Positions 37,801 through 50,075 of a DNA stretch of 64,000 bases are shown one piece after another (positions within the stretch are counted from its first letter, which is position 1; the number at the start of each line of letters is the position of its first letter). Below the pieces are notes generated by a model. The model ran no database searches. It was not told the DNA's origin and saw only the letters and a program-made list of their open reading frames with translations. Made by a program: the position numbers and the translations under genes. This DNA is from Rallus limicola. Lineage: Eukaryota; Chordata; Aves; Gruiformes; Rallidae. The stretch is from NCBI GenBank assembly GCA_022605955.1, contig JAKCOZ010000007.1, positions 16,846,001 to 16,910,000 of the forward strand, in the 5' to 3' direction.

Positions 37801-39989
37801 TACCTGTCAAAAGGCAGATGACAGTCCTGATGCTTTCTTGTAGTATACTTACATATACTATAACTGTAATATGTTGTGAGATAGGTCCACCTTTGTTCTT
37901 TGAGCAGATTCTAAATAGCTACTGACTATGCTCACATGGGGAGCAGCCACCTCCCACTACCCAGAACTCAGGCCCTCAGATCCTCTACAGCATTTGGGCC
38001 TGCCCTTTTCTCACAAAAACTGAAACTGATGTCTCGGAGCACCTCAGAGGTCATGGCTGGGAATGGTCATTCAGCCTAAAGGTATGCCAGAAGGATTATG
38101 TAGCAGCTAGTCAGGATGTAGCCCTGACTCCCATCTGAATGTAAAAGTGAAATGCAAAGTGTTAGTGTCTTTGAGAGGGCTGGCTGCAGTGGTGAGGGAT
38201 CATAATTTAGGGCTTCATTTGGGGCTTCTAAACAGGGTGAAAAAATATTTTTTCTTTCCTGAATGATGATTAGGGTACTAAATGTGAAGCATGGAGATGG
38301 CAAGGAACTGGGCTATTTTCTCTTCTACCTTTGCTGCACAAAGTCCTCCTGTTATCACTTTCTGGGTTTTGCAGACCTTCTTAGGGAGCCAGGGCAGAGG
38401 CTTTTCCCATGGCTGTACTGTACAGCTCCATTGGAAGAAAGGGGGTACCTTGTCTCTAAATTAATTAAGTTGGAAACTTGTAAATGTGAAGGCCACATAG
38501 CCAATGGGCTTCAGTGCAGAGCTAGGTCACTGTGTCCTCTGAGCAAATCTGGGCTCACGCTCTTTTTTATTCAAAACAATTGCCCAGTGGAGTCAAATTG
38601 CTGAAAGTCAATACAGTGGAATACACGGATATAGCTACCTCATTTCCCTTCTTTCAATGCCTTTATATGTGCTGCTTGAGTGATATGGGAGGGATTAAAC
38701 ATTTTTCCAGGCAAAGAGATCTATAGAACAAAGAAGGTTGATGGGGAGGGAAGGATAGTAATATAATTTATAAAAAGCTCTTAGAAGAAGCAACAGCCTT
38801 TCTACTATCATGGAGTATGGCTGGAAATAGCAGGTAATGGGACCGGTGTCCCTTTAAGAATTCTTGAGGTTACTAATGGATATAGGTCATGGTGACAGCC
38901 TTAAATAAACCTTCAGTAATAAACAAATCATTTTGAGTTTTCATAAGATTACCATCACTCTAAGGCTGCTCCAGTAGGGCTAAGAATGCGTGAAGGAAAT
39001 GAGCATGATAGATCATATACATCATACTGTCATACCCCAAGAAAAGGACAAAAAAAATCTTTCAAGGAGGCTCACACTGTATTCCTGATAAAAGCTGTTA
39101 AGAATGTGCATTAATATTAATCCTCTATTTTACAATAACCTATTCACTACATCTACACAAAATGCAACATTGCATCAGAGGAAAATGAAAACAAAACTTA
39201 GGAAAAAAGATCTCAGCAGGCATAAGTATCCTGTTCCCAGGGTTTGGAAATTGAAAGTACCGAGAGGGCTACGAGGAATAATCATGTATCCAAAATCGTT
39301 GTACAGCTAATATGGAAGTCTATACATAACAGAAATTCCATATCTCATTTTTCCCTTCAGTACATCCCTTACATACTGCAGCTTTACTTTGGCTTTAGTT
39401 ATTTACATTTAATTGAAATAGAGTTCATACTTCTTACCTATTCTAAAAGTGCTTCCATTTTGATACCTTTGTGCTCTCTTATGGTGAAGGACGAGGTGCA
39501 TTTAAACAGAAATACAGCTTGTTCTTACTTGATGCTTCTGTATATCTTGCCATAATCAATGTTTGCATTTGGCGTTCTTACTACAGCATGGAGAAAACTG
39601 AACTGGAGTTCAACTGAATTGAGATGTGTGATTAAAATAAGATTTCCTTCTTCATTAATAGCACCTTCTCTAAATTGAGTGTCACTTCATTATTTACATA
39701 GGTCCCATTCTGGAATACAAATGTCTCACGGATAGTATTTAAACCTTTGATAACTCCTTAAAAATTCCTCTGCCCCCAAAAACAAAGCATAAGGGAGTGA
39801 AAAGAGATTATGGTATACAGTGGGTAAGTAATAGGATTCATTGCTGAAGAAAAAAATGAGTTGAGATATCTTTATGGATAATGACCTGCCAATGATTGTA
39901 AATACAAGGTGACATCTTTAAAGATAAGGACATTCACAAATCGATTAGACAAATCAGTTAAGCAAGGCCATGCAGATATATAGCTACAT
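37801..39989. other. Non-coding unique sequence
   Basis: No gene or transposon is recognised. Short frames only. Confidence 0.5.
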
Positions 39990-40300
39990 TGGGACTAAAA
40001 TATCCTACTGTATGGAGCACATAGATGATTGCAAATATTGTAATGTCTTCTTCTTTGTGTCCATAAATAATAATAATCATAATAAACGTGCTCCTGCCGA
40101 CAGCCTAAGCATCCCAGTAATGTGAATTGATTGCTAGCATTTTGCTTTAGAGATAGATTAATTAAGGCTGAATCATATGGCAATCCTTAAAAAAGTACTA
40201 CTGTACACATGACATCTAAATTAATACCAAATTAATTCATCACAAGCAGGGTAATTACAATGAATATCTAATGAATTAATAATGATAGATAATTTATGAT
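39990..40300. promoter_or_regulatory. AT-rich candidate regulatory stretch
   Basis: Many TAATTA/AATTAA cores and a TTGATTG (Pbx/Meis-like) motif lie at 40126-40280, without transposon features. It could be a conserved non-coding element or merely AT-rich DNA. Confidence 0.22.
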
Positions 40301-40305
40301 TCATG

Positions 40306-40339
40306 CATATATATACATATATACACACACACACACACA
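40306..40339. repeat. (AT/AC)n compound microsatellite
   Basis: Alternating ATATAT/ACATAT passes into (AC)n up to 'cacacacag'. Confidence 0.9.
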
Positions 40340-40839
40340 GAGGGTAGCAAATTTGCTGCTGCCACATGGAAGAGCGAGATCTGTAATTTTTAGCTCTGTG
40401 TGAGAATTCCTACCGGTTTTCAGTGAGCTCAGCACTGAACTGGGCCTACTGTTGGGCAAAATGAACCTGGCTGAAATAGCATTCAGGTATGGGTAGTGAA
40501 TCACTGTCGTAAAACTGTGATCCTTCATTCCCATATAACAAAAAATAACGGGTACAGGGACGTAACTTTCATGCAGTTTCAAAGTTGCTGTGGCTGGAAT
40601 TTGGATACTTTTTTCAAGCTGTGCAGATGAGATGCGGGCACCTAAATGGTACTTGTGGCATGGCAGCAGAGGTCTGCTGTGATTAGGTGGTTGCGCCAGG
40701 AACCTCCTTTCAGCCCTGGGTTTTCCTGTCATTCATCAGCATCTACAGATTGTCACTACTTAGAGTGAGGAGGTTTTCAGTTTTAGAACTGCTAATAGAT
40801 AGCACACATAGGCAAGAACAAAGGCCTCAAAGTGTTGGG

Positions 40840-42790
40840 CTCATCCCTGTCCTCCAGCTCACAGGTACTTTATTTTCCCACCATTTAAATTTCTCTTCCC
40901 TCTGTCATCTGACCCACTTTTCATCTCCTCTAGACTTTTCCTTTCTCAGCAACTTCTATCTTTGACCTCAAACTTTGTGAGTGAGCCTACTGCTGCCACC
41001 ACTTGACTTCCATTGAATCTCCCATCCATTACTCTTCTATGGGGCTGAAATAAGGCACCTACATCCACTAACAAGGCCAACATGACCTTTTGTGGCTGCT
41101 GCCAAGGCTTCTTGCTATTTTCATCTTCCCTGATCTGTTTGTGACTACCAAGTTACCAATGATAACTCAGATAATCAATTTCTCATTGATTATTCTCTCC
41201 TCAAGCATCTTTTACTGTGCTTCTCCCCTTCTCAGCCTTCCCTTTATGACCAGTCCTTCAGTGTTTTGTTGGTTTTATATTTTGGCTCTGACTTCAGCCT
41301 GTTCCCATTTTCATCATCTGATAATTCCTCGGCAACCCATTCCCATGTCCATGATGATAGCTCACTTGGTCATTCCCTTGTCCCTGATTTACTCTCTGGC
41401 CGTTCTGTCTCTAGTCTTCTTCCGGTTCTGACACTGCTATAATGTCCTCATCAACTCAAACTCTGCTTTGTATCAACTGGCTTCTATTTTTATCTTTTAT
41501 TTTCTTTCCTTTCCCATTACCTGTATGAATTCCCCGGGTTCCTTGTGTCCAAATTAACACTCTCACTAGATGGTCATGATAGTGTCCAGACCCTGAAGGC
41601 TGTATGTCCTTATCTTACTGGGACTGAGAACAGGCTAAACCCAGTTCTTGGCTTTAAGCATCTACCCTGCATTCCAGGAGCTAACCTCATGCCTGGCACC
41701 AGGAAGGATTCCTCAGTCTAATAGTCTAGCTCTAGAACTAGACTATTAGACTGCCCAATTCTTCCCAGCAGTTGTTATGTCTCCTTGTATTCCACTGAAG
41801 GAATATCAGTCTTCATCTGGTTTACAGTTTATTTCTTCAAGGGCACAAGATAGATGAAAGTAAAAAAAAAAAAAATCTCTGCAGATACACACACGTACAA
41901 ATACAGAGTGTTTGCTTAAGAGTCTAAGACTTGACTGATCATTTCTAAATAATACAAGAAGCATGTGAATCTAGGGGAGGTTAATAAAGCCATAAGGCCT
42001 TCATGCATTTCTACTACCCCAGTTTCCTCCTTGTTCTGGATACAGTCTTTGGACTCCATTCAGAGCCATTTAAGAACATAGAAAGTATTTTCTCTGCAAC
42101 ACTGAATTGTCTTTTAAACCAAAAATTTCATTCAGCTCACTTTAGTACAGTTGGTCTGGTCAATAAAGAGGGTCTTCCTATTACAAAAGCATATCTTTTT
42201 GTTCCCATCTCTTACTTTAAACTCTCTCTTGCTGCCATCTCAGTGAGTGTCTTCTCTCTGTGTTCCAATACCTGATTCCTTTGTTTTGCCACTGGCTCCT
42301 CTTTCCTTTCCACTTCACCTGCAGACTAGCTGGAGTAAAGTGCTTCTCCTTGCTTCTGCTGACCCCCTTGGCATTGTCTGTTTAGAGTAGAGACATGAAG
42401 ATCTCTATTATAGCTAGTCTGGGAAAGACATACTTATGGCCTTGTGAGTGAATACACCGTGGCATTCAATGATACAATAGTTTTCATAGGAACAATTTCA
42501 TCATATCGAACACAAATGTGAATTTACACTTGCAATCTTTGACCCAGTTTTCATCTCCTCTTTCTCTTATTCCCCTCCCATCCACACACTCAGCATCTGA
42601 CGCTCAGCAGAAAAGACAGTGCTGTAACCTAATTCTTTCTCCTCCTTTCCAGCTTTCATGTGATACCTTTGCATAGTTTTGCAGCCTGGGACCTCCTCCG
42701 CCCCTGGAATCAGTAGTCCTTATTCAACTTCAATCTGGGCAAAAATGTGTTTACCATCTGGCAAATTATCTTCCTGGCCTACCACGCCCA
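40840..42790. other. Pyrimidine-biased non-coding stretch
   Basis: For about 2 kb the plus strand is visibly enriched in C and T over A and G ('ttcccctcccatcc', 'tttcctttccc', 'tccttctttc'). Open frames here encode hydrophobic Leu/Ser/Phe-rich strings only because of that skew (for example 41090-41431). There is no recognised gene. It contains the 41.7 kb palindrome. Confidence 0.45.
41702..41765. repeat. 64-base imperfect palindrome with 40-base near-perfect core
   Basis: Arm cagtctaatagtctag (41714-41729) is the exact reverse complement of 41738-41753. Between them, C-TCTAGA-A adds a self-complementary centre with one mismatch, so 19 of 20 pairs match. Outside three unmatched pairs, ggaaggatt (41702-41710) pairs 8 of 9 with aattcttcc (41757-41765). 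It could extrude as a cruciform, or form a hairpin about 64 nt long in RNA. It does not correspond to any transposon terminus I know. Confidence 0.95.
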
Positions 42791-42794
42791 CATA

Positions 42795-42990
42795 GAAAAC
42801 GGGAAGGGAGCTCAAAAGGTCATCGGGCCTATTGCTTGCCCCAGGGCAGGATCAGCCACATCTACAACATTCCCAACAGATGTTTATCTAACTTGTTCTT
42901 AAAAACCTTCAAATGCAGAGATTTTCCAAACTCCTCATGCAGTGCTCAATTCTCCTTGCAAATTCTTAATGATCCTTGGTGTCCTGAGCT
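42795..42990 (-). mobile_element. CR1: Old amniote-type CR1 LINE 3' portion
   Basis: The plus strand reads 'gggagctcaaaaggtcatcg', 'ccccagggcaggatcagcca', 'acagatgtttatctaacttg' and 'ttcttaaaaaccttcaaatg' followed by 'cagagattttccaaactcc'. These are the antisense blocks of the classic amniote CR1 3' end. It is 5'-truncated and on the minus strand. The 225-codon plus frame at 42836-43513 starts inside this element and is therefore not a host gene. Confidence 0.75.
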
Positions 42991-43589
42991 CTTCAATTAC
43001 AACCTCTCACATTCCCCCATTAAATTCAACCTGCTTATCTGCTCCTTCAAAGGCTCTGCACAGCCCTGGCTCCATCTGTCCCTGGTTCTTTATGAGAGCG
43101 TCTTCACAGGGTGTCTGGGTGCCTTTGCCCTCTTACTGATTAGCTATTTAAGCTGCATATCTCTCTTCACTTACATTCTGCACCCACCCATCTCCCTATC
43201 TCCATCTGTCTGGCGTCCCTTTGCCCAAAAATCGCTTCATCAGGCTTTCGTTTTCACTTTCAGGAACTTTCCTCTTCAACTCTCTTCTCTTGTGAATAAC
43301 CAGACCCTGGACCACTCAAAAAATGTGCTTTTTAAAGGACAGCCTCTCCTCACCAGCCCAGAAGCTCCCATTCAGTCTGCCACTCTCTGTACCCAGCCAA
43401 GTGTAGCGTTTGGTTTGCCTGCCTTAGCCTGTAAACTCATTTTGGGTGGGGCTGTTTTCTGCCCTTTGTTCTCCACTGTGTTGAATGTGCTGACAGTGTG
43501 GAACTCCCGATAATTAATAGCACAAACAAAGCTTGAAAAGGGATGGATCAAAGGAAGGAGAAAGGAAAGGCAGAGGGAATATGAGGTTT
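42991..43589. other. Pyrimidine-biased non-coding sequence between two CR1 copies
   Basis: This continues the C/T bias. The antisense CR1 match fades out after about 42990. An older CR1 or another retroelement body could continue here but is not recognisable. Confidence 0.4.
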
Positions 43590-44006
43590 CGTTTAAAAAC
43601 CTCCTTATGAGGAGAGGCTGAAGGAGCTAGGCCTGTTTAGCTTGGACAAGAGGAGACTGAGGGGTGGCCTTATTCATGTTTATATATATGTAAAGGGTGA
43701 GAGTCAGGAGGACAGAGCCAGGCTCTTCTCAGTGATGGCCAGCAATAGAACAAGGGGCAATGGGTGCAAGCTGGGGCATAGGAAGTTCCATGTGAATGTA
43801 AGGAGGAACTTTTACACTGTGAGGGTGACAGAGCACTGGAACAGGCTGCCCAGAGAGGTTGTGGAGTCTCCTTCTCTGGAGATATTAAAAACCCACCTGG
43901 ATATGTTCCTGTGTGATTTAGTCTAGGTGATCCTGCTCTGGCAGGGGGTTCGACTAGAAGATCTTTTTAGGTCCCTTCCAACTCCTAACATTCTGTGATT
44001 CTGTAA
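43590..44006 (+). mobile_element. CR1: Avian CR1 LINE, best-preserved copy, 5'-truncated
   Basis: All 3' blocks are present in order. They are 'ttatgaggagaggctgaagg', 'gcctgtttagcttggacaag' followed by 'aggagactgagg', 'gccaggctcttctcagtgat', 'agagcactggaacaggctgc' and 'gtctccttctctggagatat'. It ends with 'ggtcccttccaactcctaac' followed by 'attctgtgattctgt'. A frame of 94 codons (43642-43926, ending TAG) is the intact C-terminal tail of CR1 ORF2; it includes the conserved '[17 protein letters not shown]' stretch. Everything upstream is lost, so the copy cannot move. Low divergence suggests insertion during bird evolution. Confidence 0.95.
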
Positions 44007-44576
44007 AGCAGCAAGAAAGCTTCAGGATGAATGTATCCTGTTGGGATGTGCTGAACACCTGTTAAGAAGAGGTTATGTCGGGAAGAGGTAATGGATAAGA
44101 TTGCTGAACAACCTGAATGAAGGTGGTATCTACATATCCCTAAAATGTTCAGGAAAAGATCCATTACACTTGGTGTAAATGAGTTTGAAGTGAGGGAGAC
44201 ATCCAATAAATGAGTGAAACTTGGAAAGCAGGCAAGTGGCAAACAAAAGGCAGGAAAAGGAACAATGACACCCTTCTGGACATTCAAGTCCACTGCCATG
44301 TGTCTGCTAGGCTTCTCTTGAGCCACAGCCATTTAGTGATGGCCACATTGTTGCAGTACTAAGACTTGTGCAAAGCTGAAGCAGAACTTTGAAGTGTTTC
44401 CTGCTGTAGTCTTATCAGTGACTGCCTCAGTGTGAAACTGCTGAGCAAATGCAGGCAGTGATGACTGTACAGGTGGGAAACCTTGTCCTGTTGCTCTGCC
44501 TTCAGCAGACCCAAGGTATGAGACCAGATGGAAGCTGGGACATAGCATAGAGCTTTTTGGTGGTGGTCAGAGGTGG

Positions 44577-44601
44577 TCACTAGAGTCTCACACTCTAGTG
44601 A
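44577..44601. repeat. Perfect 10-bp hairpin
   Basis: tcactagagt (44577-44586) and actctagtga (44592-44601) are exact reverse complements around the 5-base loop ctcac. Confidence 0.85.
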
Positions 44602-45384
44602 GTGGATCACATGGGTCACCTGGAGACATCTAACTGTATCCATGGAGGGTTTTGGAGTCCTTGTGCACTGACCACTGACCATAGAGAAGGAGCACAAGGA
44701 CAAAAAGGCACATCCTACAGATCTGGGAGGGCCAGGATCTCCAAGGAACTATGCAAGTTGTTTCATTCACTTCTTCAGCCCTGGGACACTTTAGATCTGA
44801 CACCCTCACAAACATGAGAGGCAGATTTCCATTATCCTCTGTCAGCAGTTAACTCCATACCACTGCAAATCTGTCACTGACTGGACCATCGTTGGCAAGC
44901 CAGATGTCAGTCCTGTAGTGACAGAAGGACATGAAGTCTATAATTACTTCTTCCTCCACCAAAATCATTGTTTCCTCTGAGGAAATGAAACACCCAAATT
45001 TTGCTGGCAACAGTAGTGGCAGAAATATAATTGTCTGTCTGCTTGTGTGAGTTGAAACCTAAGAAAATACTGCTCTGTTACTATCCAGTTTGTGGACAGT
45101 CATCAACATCAGTGCAGGATGTGCCAATTAGTTACAGAAGGCAAGGTGGTAAGGACTTCTGGAATTAACCTGTCTGGCTTATCTGCTGTGAAGAGCTGTG
45201 TTATCTCACAGTAACACAAATGTCAATGGAGTGTCTGCCTTCCTGCCGCTCAAGTGACCAGGGCCACCTTATTTTATGTTGGCTCCTGAAGGTGGACCTG
45301 GATGAAAGAGCACCTGGGAAAAGGTGGCTGCACTCACTTCAGTGTCCAGGGAGTGTGCACCTGGCTGACTGCAGGTGCTCTCGA

Positions 45385-45438
45385 CACACCTAACTTCCAC
45401 CCTAGATGTGCTGCCTGCACACCTAACTTCCACCCTAG
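45385..45438. repeat. 21-base direct repeat, period 33
   Basis: The same 21 bases, beginning 'cacacctaacttcc' and ending 'accctag', occur at 45385-45405 and 45418-45438 with a 12-base spacer. It is a small recent duplication. Confidence 0.9.
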
Positions 45439-46671
45439 TCTCTAATGCTATCCATACTCTGAGGGCATGGAATGCATGGTGACACATGGATCAAGAAGGG
45501 ATGGGAGGCTTTTACCAGGAATAGGAGGATTTCAGTGTTTCACAGGTCTGATAGAGGCAATCAGAGAGTGTACCTGTCATCACAGGAGCTGTGTCAGGAA
45601 AGCGAGGGGGGAAAAAAAGCTTTGTAAGGGAAAAAGCAATCTGGGGAAGTGCTGTAGTACACATATCAATCTGCCTATTTACTATTATTAGTGTGATGAG
45701 AATTTACTAAAAGTTTTCATTTAAACTTCCTCCCTCTCTATATTTGTAAAGAATCGCATGATCAGTAGATTGTGTAACTGGGTGTGTTCTACAAACACAG
45801 ACAGCCCTGCCGTTGCGATACAAGGACCACAAATGTTAATACAAGCCGAAGGTTCAATGGGCAAGGACAAGTGGCAGAGAGTGCTGGAGATCCCAGTGCC
45901 AGCCACTGCTCTGGCATCTGGAGAGCATGAGGCAGGGGTGAGCAGGGCTGCCTGGCTGCTGTTGCTTCCTCCCTCAGGACTTCACTGACCCACCAGTCCA
46001 GGCAAGACCTCCAGTCCGTGCTTTGGCTACAGCGCACAGCACAAACAACCCAGAGCTGACTGACTGTTTTCCCTCTAGCTCTTCAGGAGACAATTTTGAA
46101 GGTTTTTATTTTTTTTTTCCCAATAGAATCTGCCTTTTGGGGTTAACTAAAATTGCATTTCAGATAAAGATTTTGTCCGAATATTCTTTTCAGTATTTTC
46201 CAGGAAAAAAAAACCTCGTTTTTCTTGCTTGAAAAGAATTTGCTTTGAAGTTAGCTTCAGTTTTGTAGCTAAAAAATGCATGAAGAAATTATTTTCAATT
46301 TGTAACGATTCACATGACTAAAAATGAGTTACAAAAAAGTTTTGTTTTAGTAGAAAAAAATGTCAATTTATTTAAAATAATAACACAATAATAACATAAT
46401 AACCCCTCCAGTCAGAACTGAGCAAGACTTTACTTACACCCACACTGCCAAGTGGATATCTTACTCGTAATGTTAATGTGAAGCCCAGGTTTAATTTACA
46501 TCACCATTTGAGCAACCAAGCCCATACTTGGGGCACAGATACATCTGAGTAAAAGATTTCTGTGCCTAGATAAGAAGAGTTTAAAGACAATCTGGCTCAC
46601 AGGTTCGCTGAAGAAGAGATGATGTGTTCCCAAAAGGCTGGGGAGGGGGAAGTGCACAGTAGAGAGGAATT

Positions 46672-46706
46672 GGAAGAGAGAGAGAGGGAGGGAGGGAGGG
46701 GGAGGA
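46672..46706. repeat. (GA)n/(GGGA)n purine tract
   Basis: An uninterrupted A/G tract contains GAGAGA then GGGA units. Confidence 0.85.
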
Positions 46707-49700
46707 TGTGTGCATTAGGGAAATTGCCAATAGGGTGGTTGAAAAAAGATTAATTACAGCAGTAGCAGCATAGCAAAGACAAAAGAACAGACTACGCCTG
46801 ATGGCCTTCTAAGGTGGATTCCTGAGAAAGAATGAGATCAAATATCATGTTCTTCTTCAAAACACAGTGATGGCAATCTGGGCTACTCATCAGTGCTATT
46901 ACTCCAGATTTACACCACTTCCAGTGAGAGGAATTTACCTCTACTTCTCTGACTTGCACCTAATATATCACACTTTCAGTCAGATATCCAGCTGGGTCTG
47001 AGGTACCTCTTTGGAGGATGGTGGAATTCTCCCAGTCAATATCAGCTGAGGATCAACTTCTGAAAAGGGTGAGATTGCTTTAGTGATATTTGGCTCTGTA
47101 TTTAATTTCATCCCATTGAAAGATGGATGTGTCTCCAGTTCTACTGAATTATCTTTGTGGCTTTGTCCATATCTGCTAAACACTGCCCTGTTGTTTCCCC
47201 AGGCATGTTCCTGGAGGACATCCGTGGAAGTGTTACGGGCTCCCAATCAGTGAGCCACATGCCAAGTGGGCTTCATAAAGTTAAATGAAAAAGGAGCTCG
47301 GAGTTCAAAGGATGGCTGCTCTTCTAATTAACGGTATCTGTGATGTTGCACTGCACCTTCAAATTACATGTATGCCTTCAGTTCACCAGAGCATCCATCC
47401 TTCCTTTACACAGCTGATTAATGATTCTTTTGCACACACATTTGAAGCTTGAGGAATTTCATTTCCTGATGATAATATGCTTTATCTCTGCTGTCAGTGA
47501 GGGAGTGCCTCTTTGTCCAGGGCAGAACCTGGCAAGACAGGAGGCAGGTGTGCGGGCCACTGCTTACACCACCCACGTGTGTTAGAGAAGTCCTGAGGGT
47601 CACCTTACCTGGTACTGCAGCGGTTTGTGAGGCCAGCTTTAAGCAAGGCCCAGTGCCCTCACCTGGAGACATGCTGGGATGGAGGCTGGGTGGAAAGGGA
47701 CTACAAAGACGGTGATGTTGGCTCTGGGTTTCTGCACACTGGAGGAGTTAAGGATTGCTGTGCTGCCATCTGGGATCAATGGCTGAGTGTAGAACAGTCA
47801 CAGCATGGCCTGAGCACTCACCACATCTCTGCATTTACGGCTTGAACCTTCCAAAAGGGACCAGATACTTAAGCACAAAGACATTTCCCTGAATGCCATC
47901 CCACCTTCAGAGACCAAGTATTCAGGCGACATCTTCTCCAGAGTGTATACAGTGTTTTCAGACCACTTGGTTCTCCCTAGGGTTTAAGATTTTGTCCAAA
48001 TCTGCGTTTTTTCTGCAAGCACATAACTTCGCTTGAAGTCCAACAGAGGCCAAACCCCAGCTCTCAGACAGCCTCAGGCATGTCCATGGGCATCAGTAGG
48101 AGTTCAGAGTGAGGATCCATTTCTGCCTGAAGGGGCTGATGACAAGTCAGAGACTGAAAGATGAGGTCTTTTCTCTTTTATTCCTTAGGACACAAAGACT
48201 TATTTATTTAAAAGACTAGCTTAGCGTTATTGTAATTAGCTTCACAATGGGTGCCTGGAAGTTCCAGCCCAGACCAGGGACCTCTTGTACTAGCTAGGCA
48301 CAAATCTTGCCACTGTGACCTTTGGTTTATTTAATACCTGGGTGTATCTGTCTGATGTTCTTTTTTTTTTTTTTATAAGATAAATTTACATTTCAGAGTC
48401 CATTCACATGTACTAACCTAGTTATGAGCCAGTTTCACTCTTCATGAACTTCCTGCCTACAGGCAGTTTTTGTAAATTGCTGTAATATGATAACTGGAAA
48501 TCCTTTTTACTATCTAAAAACAGGAAATAAACATCCTGTTGTGAGAAGAGAATTAGAATTATGCATTATGCTTCTTTTGTAATTTAGTCAATCTTGATAA
48601 CATATATTATGTAGGAGAGATTTCTAGGGCATTAAAGAAAAGATGACCAGCCATAAATCAACCTCAAGGAGAGAGGATGCTGAATCCCTGTTGAGTAGCA
48701 CTTAGATTGTTCTTGTTCAGCTTGAGTGTTGGTAATATTTTGCCTTTGAGACTGATGAGGAATTAGTGAGACTAGAAAATATTTAGAAATTCAACAGATT
48801 CGGGGTTTGCATTTTGTTGATTTTCAGATGAAGGCTCAAATAATTTGTACTTTCTGTCACCTGCTGCTTTCTATTTGGAAGGTGTTTCCGTAAATGTCAG
48901 GGAGATATCTGCCTGCAGAATGTGCAAGGGTAGTTTCTTGTGAGCTGGAGATTGCCTTTCAGCAGTGGGTAGCAAACTCTTTGGTATCTGAGGTCTTGAG
49001 GTATGTATTCTGCTTCTCATCCTTTTGTTCCCCCAGCAGTATAAAGTTCCTCTTCTCAATCTTCTAAAATCTGCATTTGTTTTTCTCTGTTGGAATTATT
49101 GATATATCTTTTCCTCAATAGAATATTTCCCCTTTGCTTTTCACTTAATTAAGCTTTGGTCTTTTTTCCCTCTTTTTAATTGCATATATTAACACAAGAT
49201 ATTGCTAGAGGTCTTATAAAGACTTTTTTAGGTATCAATAAGAATTTTAAAGAATTGCTTCTCATTATACACATCCTATGTGTCAAGTCCATGATGAATT
49301 TCATTTAAAAAAGGCATGAGCCAGCCACATCACTGCAATTGCTGAAAAGTGTCTTGATGATGATTTTTGACAGAGGAATGTTACAATATCTCTAAGTTAC
49401 ATAACATCAGAGAAGTTACACTAATGTCAATGTTTGGATTTCTACTGTCTTTATTGAGATAACTTTGGACCAAAACATTAGGGCAAGTTTTCCCCCTGTA
49501 TGATATTCCTTTCTGAGCAATGCTACACAATTACTTACAAATTTGGATTCCTTTGCTACACTAATCATAATATTATGAGAGAAATAATTCCAGTTTGGCA
49601 TACATTTATAAACACTGTTGAAATGTTTAAGTGCTTGCAACAGCCATAGAACTGCTTTTTGGATGCTTTGTTTCTATGCATGTGTCATGTTTTTATATTT

Positions 49701-49994
49701 TGGGTAGCTTAATAGCAGTAGCTTTCAGAAGAATGAGAAACAAGTACAATACAGCGTGCTTACAAAATGTAATAGTTGATCCTGGCAAAGGGATTATTGG
49801 TCTGCTATTATTCAGATTCTGCTGGCCAAACCGGATTAGAGCTGTTTAAATCTGGGGTTTTTGAGTCTTGCTAGGGTACTTCAGCTGAACACTGAGGTTT
49901 CCCTTTAAAATAGACTCTTCTTTTTTATTTTTCCCCCCTCCCCCATTCTAAGAATGCAGGTTAAGTACTTTACCTAGGCACATTTTCTGAGAAG

Positions 49995-50075
49995 TGGCTG
50001 GTGGTTAAAGGATAGGTCTGTGAGTCAGACAGATGGGGTTCTAATCCAGTATCTCCTTTTGAGTCATTCATCTTT
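49995..50075 (+). mobile_element. MIR/tRNA-derived SINE head, diverged
   Basis: 'gtggctggtggttaaaggat', 'gtgagtcagacagatggggt' and 'tctaatccagtatctcc' parallel the tRNA-related head of MIR-type SINEs ('agtggttaagagc...gagtcagactgcctgggttcgaatcc'). It is diverged, and the CORE part is weak. Confidence 0.4.

Noticed and set aside
42836..43513. 225-codon plus-strand frame with hydrophobic stretches
   Set aside because: It begins within a minus-strand CR1 element and runs through pyrimidine-biased DNA, which generates Leu/Ser/Phe strings. No family resemblance.
43642..43926. 94-codon frame as a possible host gene
   Set aside because: It is the C-terminal end of CR1 ORF2, not a host protein.
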